The notes beneath the pieces were generated by a model. The model did no database searches, was not told where the DNA came from, and worked only from the letters and a program-made list of their open reading frames with translations. From RGIG3002 sp964449325 (GTDB taxonomy: Bacteria; Bacillota; Clostridia; Lachnospirales; Lachnospiraceae): a DNA stretch of 64,000 nucleotides. Position 1 is the stretch's first letter; every line of letters starts with the position of its first letter. The position numbers and the translations under genes are program-made. The DNA lies in assembly GCA_964449325.1 (NCBI GenBank), contig CAYUYJ010000003.1, positions 1 to 64,000 of the forward strand, given 5' to 3'. Shown here in pieces: positions 62,324 to 64,000 of this stretch.

Positions 62324-62352
62324 AAAGTGTCGCTAAAAAGCGACACTTTTTA
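62324..62352. terminator. Terminator hairpin with the shared AAAGTGTCGCT stem
   Basis: AAAGTGTCGCT (62324-62334) pairs perfectly with AGCGACACTTT (62339-62349), with an AAAA loop and T5 after. It sits between the convergent DegU-like and hydrolase genes. The stem is the same as at 58845 and 30659. Confidence 0.88.
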
Positions 62353-63102
62353 GATAGAAAGTAAGAAATGGTTAATGTCATCGTACATCTTTTGTTGGTC
62401 TTTTCCATATAGTCCATGATTTAAATCATCATATAAATTTAACTTACAATTTACTAATTCTTCTTTATATTTTTTTACGTCATCTAAATTTATAATTTCA
62501 TCATTTTTTCCATGAATAATGAGTGTTGGATTTTGAAATTGTTTTGTTACTTCATATATTGGAAGTGTTTTTGCAATTCTAAAATAGTGTCCTCCCACAA
62601 TATGATTTCCATTATCTACGTCTACATAATCAGGAATGTGATTTGTATCATATGTTGCTAACATACATTTTCCTATCTGAGCGTCTGTATTTAGAGATGC
62701 TGCAGGAGCTAATAAAATTAATTTTTCAATAATATCATTATAATAACCTGCTAACATTCCTGCTATAACTCCACCTTGAGAGTGACCAATTAAATATATA
62801 TCTGATACAAAATCTAATGTTCTTACATAACTTAAGATTGCAATTGCATCTTCTATCTCATTAAAGATATTCATATCAGAAAAATTTCCATCACTTTTTC
62901 CATGTCCGTTAAAATCAAATCGAATGGTCGAAATATTTATCTCTTTGAGCATAGTAGAAATTGTTTGAAATACACTTCCTTCTTTATCATCAATATTTCC
63001 ACCAAATCCATGAAACATAATAGCAATAGGGCATTTCTTATCTGAAGCTTTTTCAAGTATACCTCTTAATATCAAACCATCCCTTGTTATTTTTACATTC
63101 AT
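62350..63102 (-). CDS. Alpha/beta hydrolase (serine aminopeptidase S33-like esterase)
   Basis: The 250-residue cytoplasmic protein has an intact hydrolase core: oxyanion region IMFHGFGGN, nucleophile elbow GHSQGG (Ser about 107), Asp in HGKNDEII and His in DLNHGLYG. The sequence resembles esterases of the 'serine aminopeptidase S33 / feruloyl esterase-like' group. Substrate unknown. Confidence 0.83.
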   Translation of the reverse strand: MNVKITRDGLILRGILEKASDKKCPIAIMFHGFGGNIDDKEGSVFQTISTMLKEINISTIRFDFNGHGKSDGNFSDMNIFNEIEDAIAILSYVRTLDFVSDIYLIGHSQGGVIAGMLAGYYNDIIEKLILLAPAASLNTDAQIGKCMLATYDTNHIPDYVDVDNGNHIVGGHYFRIAKTLPIYEVTKQFQNPTLIIHGKNDEIINLDDVKKYKEELVNCKLNLYDDLNHGLYGKDQQKMYDDINHFLLSI

Positions 63103-63363
63103 TTTTTTCTCCGTACTTATTTATATTGTTTTGTTTATTATATCAATTTTAAATTATTAATTCTTATATTCTTCTTTCAAAAAAATTATATTGAAATTAA
63201 ATAGAAAAGATTCTTCTTTTATTCATTTAAAGTTTATTTTGTATTGAGTATATTATTATTATATGCTCTTATTGTTATTACTTTCAATAGAATAATTTCA
63301 GATTTAATAGTGATAAAGTATAGCTTTTTATTGACTATTTTGCTCAAAGACTATGTTAGTCAA

Positions 63364-63379
63364 TGTTTCACGTGAAACA
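63364..63379. other. parS site 1
   Basis: TGTTTCACGTGAAACA is the perfect 16-bp parS palindrome bound by ParB/Spo0J. It lies about 320 bases before parA. It is the first site in the 600-base gap 63103-63702, which otherwise is AT-rich and carries a 7-bp inverted repeat (TTGACTA/TAGTCAA, 63331-63362). Confidence 0.95.
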
Positions 63380-63412
63380 TTTTATCATATAAACAAGACA
63401 ACCCCAAAATAA

Positions 63413-63428
63413 TGTTTCACGTGAAACA
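63413..63428. other. parS site 2
   Basis: The second perfect copy of TGTTTCACGTGAAACA starts 49 bp after the first. Confidence 0.95.
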
Positions 63429-63456
63429 TTAAACCCCAAGATATTGTAAACTAGCC

Positions 63457-63496
63457 CGTGAAACATTTTTAAACCAAGTTGGTCAACCGTGAAACA
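63457..63496. other. Two parS half-sites
   Basis: CGTGAAACA occurs at 63457-63465 and 63488-63496. The right half of parS is intact in both, while the left half is lost. They continue the spacing of the two full sites in the same orientation and may be decayed parS copies or weaker ParB contacts. Confidence 0.6.
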
Positions 63497-63702
63497 TACC
63501 TAAAAATAGCAAAAAACCAAGTATCTACAATAGAAAAAAGAAAGAAAATAACAAGAAATTACAATTACAAAGAAAATAAAATCTATAATATATATAGTAA
63601 ATAGAATCAAAAAGTGATATAATCGAAGAAGTAAAACGTTGATAGAAAGTTAGAATTTCAAAAAAACGGATTGCAAAGAGAACGAAAGGTGAGTATATAT
63701 TA

Positions 63703-64000
63703 ATGGGAAGAATTATTGCAATCGCAAATCAAAAAGGCGGAGTAGGAAAGACTACAACATCTATAAACTTATCTGCATCACTTGCATTAAAAAATCAAAA
63801 GGTGTTAGTAATAGACACAGACCCCCAAGGAAATACAACCAGTGGTTTTGGAGTAGACAAGAATGATTTGGATAACACAATCTATGAATTGATTTTAGGT
63901 GAATGTTCTATTCATGACTGCTTGATAAGTAATGTAGTAGAAAATGTAGATTTAATTCCGTCGAATGTGAATTTGGCCGCAACGGAAATTGAATTAATTG
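63703..64000 (+). CDS. parA: Chromosome-partitioning ATPase ParA/Soj, 3' end outside the window
   Basis: The visible first 99 codons start MGRIIAIANQKGGVGKTTT, with the deviant Walker A box, and continue with VLVIDTDPQGNTTSGFG. This is the ParA/Soj ATPase that works with ParB and parS to segregate new origins. The reading frame stays open to the last base. AAAGGTG lies before the start. parB is expected next. Confidence 0.95.
   Translation, partial: MGRIIAIANQKGGVGKTTTSINLSASLALKNQKVLVIDTDPQGNTTSGFGVDKNDLDNTIYELILGECSIHDCLISNVVENVDLIPSNVNLAATEIELI

Noticed and set aside
1..64000. Insertion sequences, prophage or restriction-modification genes
   Set aside because: I looked for transposases, integrases, phage structural proteins and methylase/endonuclease motifs in the translated frames and saw none.

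Overview
The window is the replication-origin region of a low-GC Gram-positive chromosome. The order gyrA-gyrB-recF-S4 protein-dnaN-dnaA on the minus strand, facing rpmH-rnpA-yidD-yidC-jag-mnmE-mnmG-rsmG and parA on the plus strand, is the classical Firmicutes oriC arrangement. YesM/YesN-type two-component proteins, LytTR+DUF3021, a TraX-family protein, MBOAT+DHHW+DUF4358 genes and intracellular glycosidases point to an anaerobic gut-type member of Clostridia, most likely Lachnospiraceae. This is inferred from gene content; no database was searched.

Left part (1-7.9 kb): the 3' end of tRNA-Pro(CGG), a CE2-like acetyl esterase, an alpha/beta-hydrolase-LytTR-DUF3021 operon with a likely LytTR operator, then GNAT, thioredoxin, trmB, a D,D-carboxypeptidase and a DEDDh exonuclease. 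From 8 to 23.7 kb lies a carbohydrate-utilisation region: a solute-binding lipoprotein coupled to a GH42 beta-galactosidase, an HTH protein with a pentapeptide-like repeat domain, a YesN-type regulator, an acetyl esterase, a YesM-type kinase, a GH31 alpha-xylosidase and a GH43 beta-xylosidase. None of the glycosidases has a signal peptide, so they should act on imported oligosaccharides, for example xyloglucan or arabinoxylan fragments.

Inside that region sits the most interesting locus: a 45-codon secreted-peptide gene (17608-17745) convergent with, and overlapping by its stop codon, a large regulator built from two tandem HTH+TPR units. It looks like an RRNPP-type quorum-sensing pair with an unusual duplicated receptor. 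A second notable locus is the 5' leader of a CNNM/CorC-type ion transporter: a consensus promoter, a 23-codon leader ORF with a perfect Shine-Dalgarno sequence and acidic N-terminus, then a terminator before the main gene.

Middle part (24-42 kb): housekeeping hydrolases, a cell-surface O-acylation cluster (MBOAT, DHHW, DUF4358 lipoprotein), a tandem pair of 91-bp structured repeats, an ABC-F ATPase, TraX, an ECF sigma/RsiV-like anti-sigma pair, a CLC anion transporter, a CPA2 Na+/H+ antiporter, and an operon in which a two-component system brackets flotillin (floA) and nfeD. Right part (42-64 kb): the origin, with DnaA-box clusters on both sides of dnaA, the conserved RNA/membrane-protein maturation operon, lepB, a DegS/DegU-like two-component pair, and two perfect parS sites ahead of parA, which runs off the window.

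A hairpin with the stem AAGTGTCGCT recurs at 14.6, 30.7, 58.8 and 62.3 kb and appears to be a dispersed element that often serves as a terminator. Genes on both sides of dnaA are mostly transcribed away from the origin, as expected for bidirectional replication.
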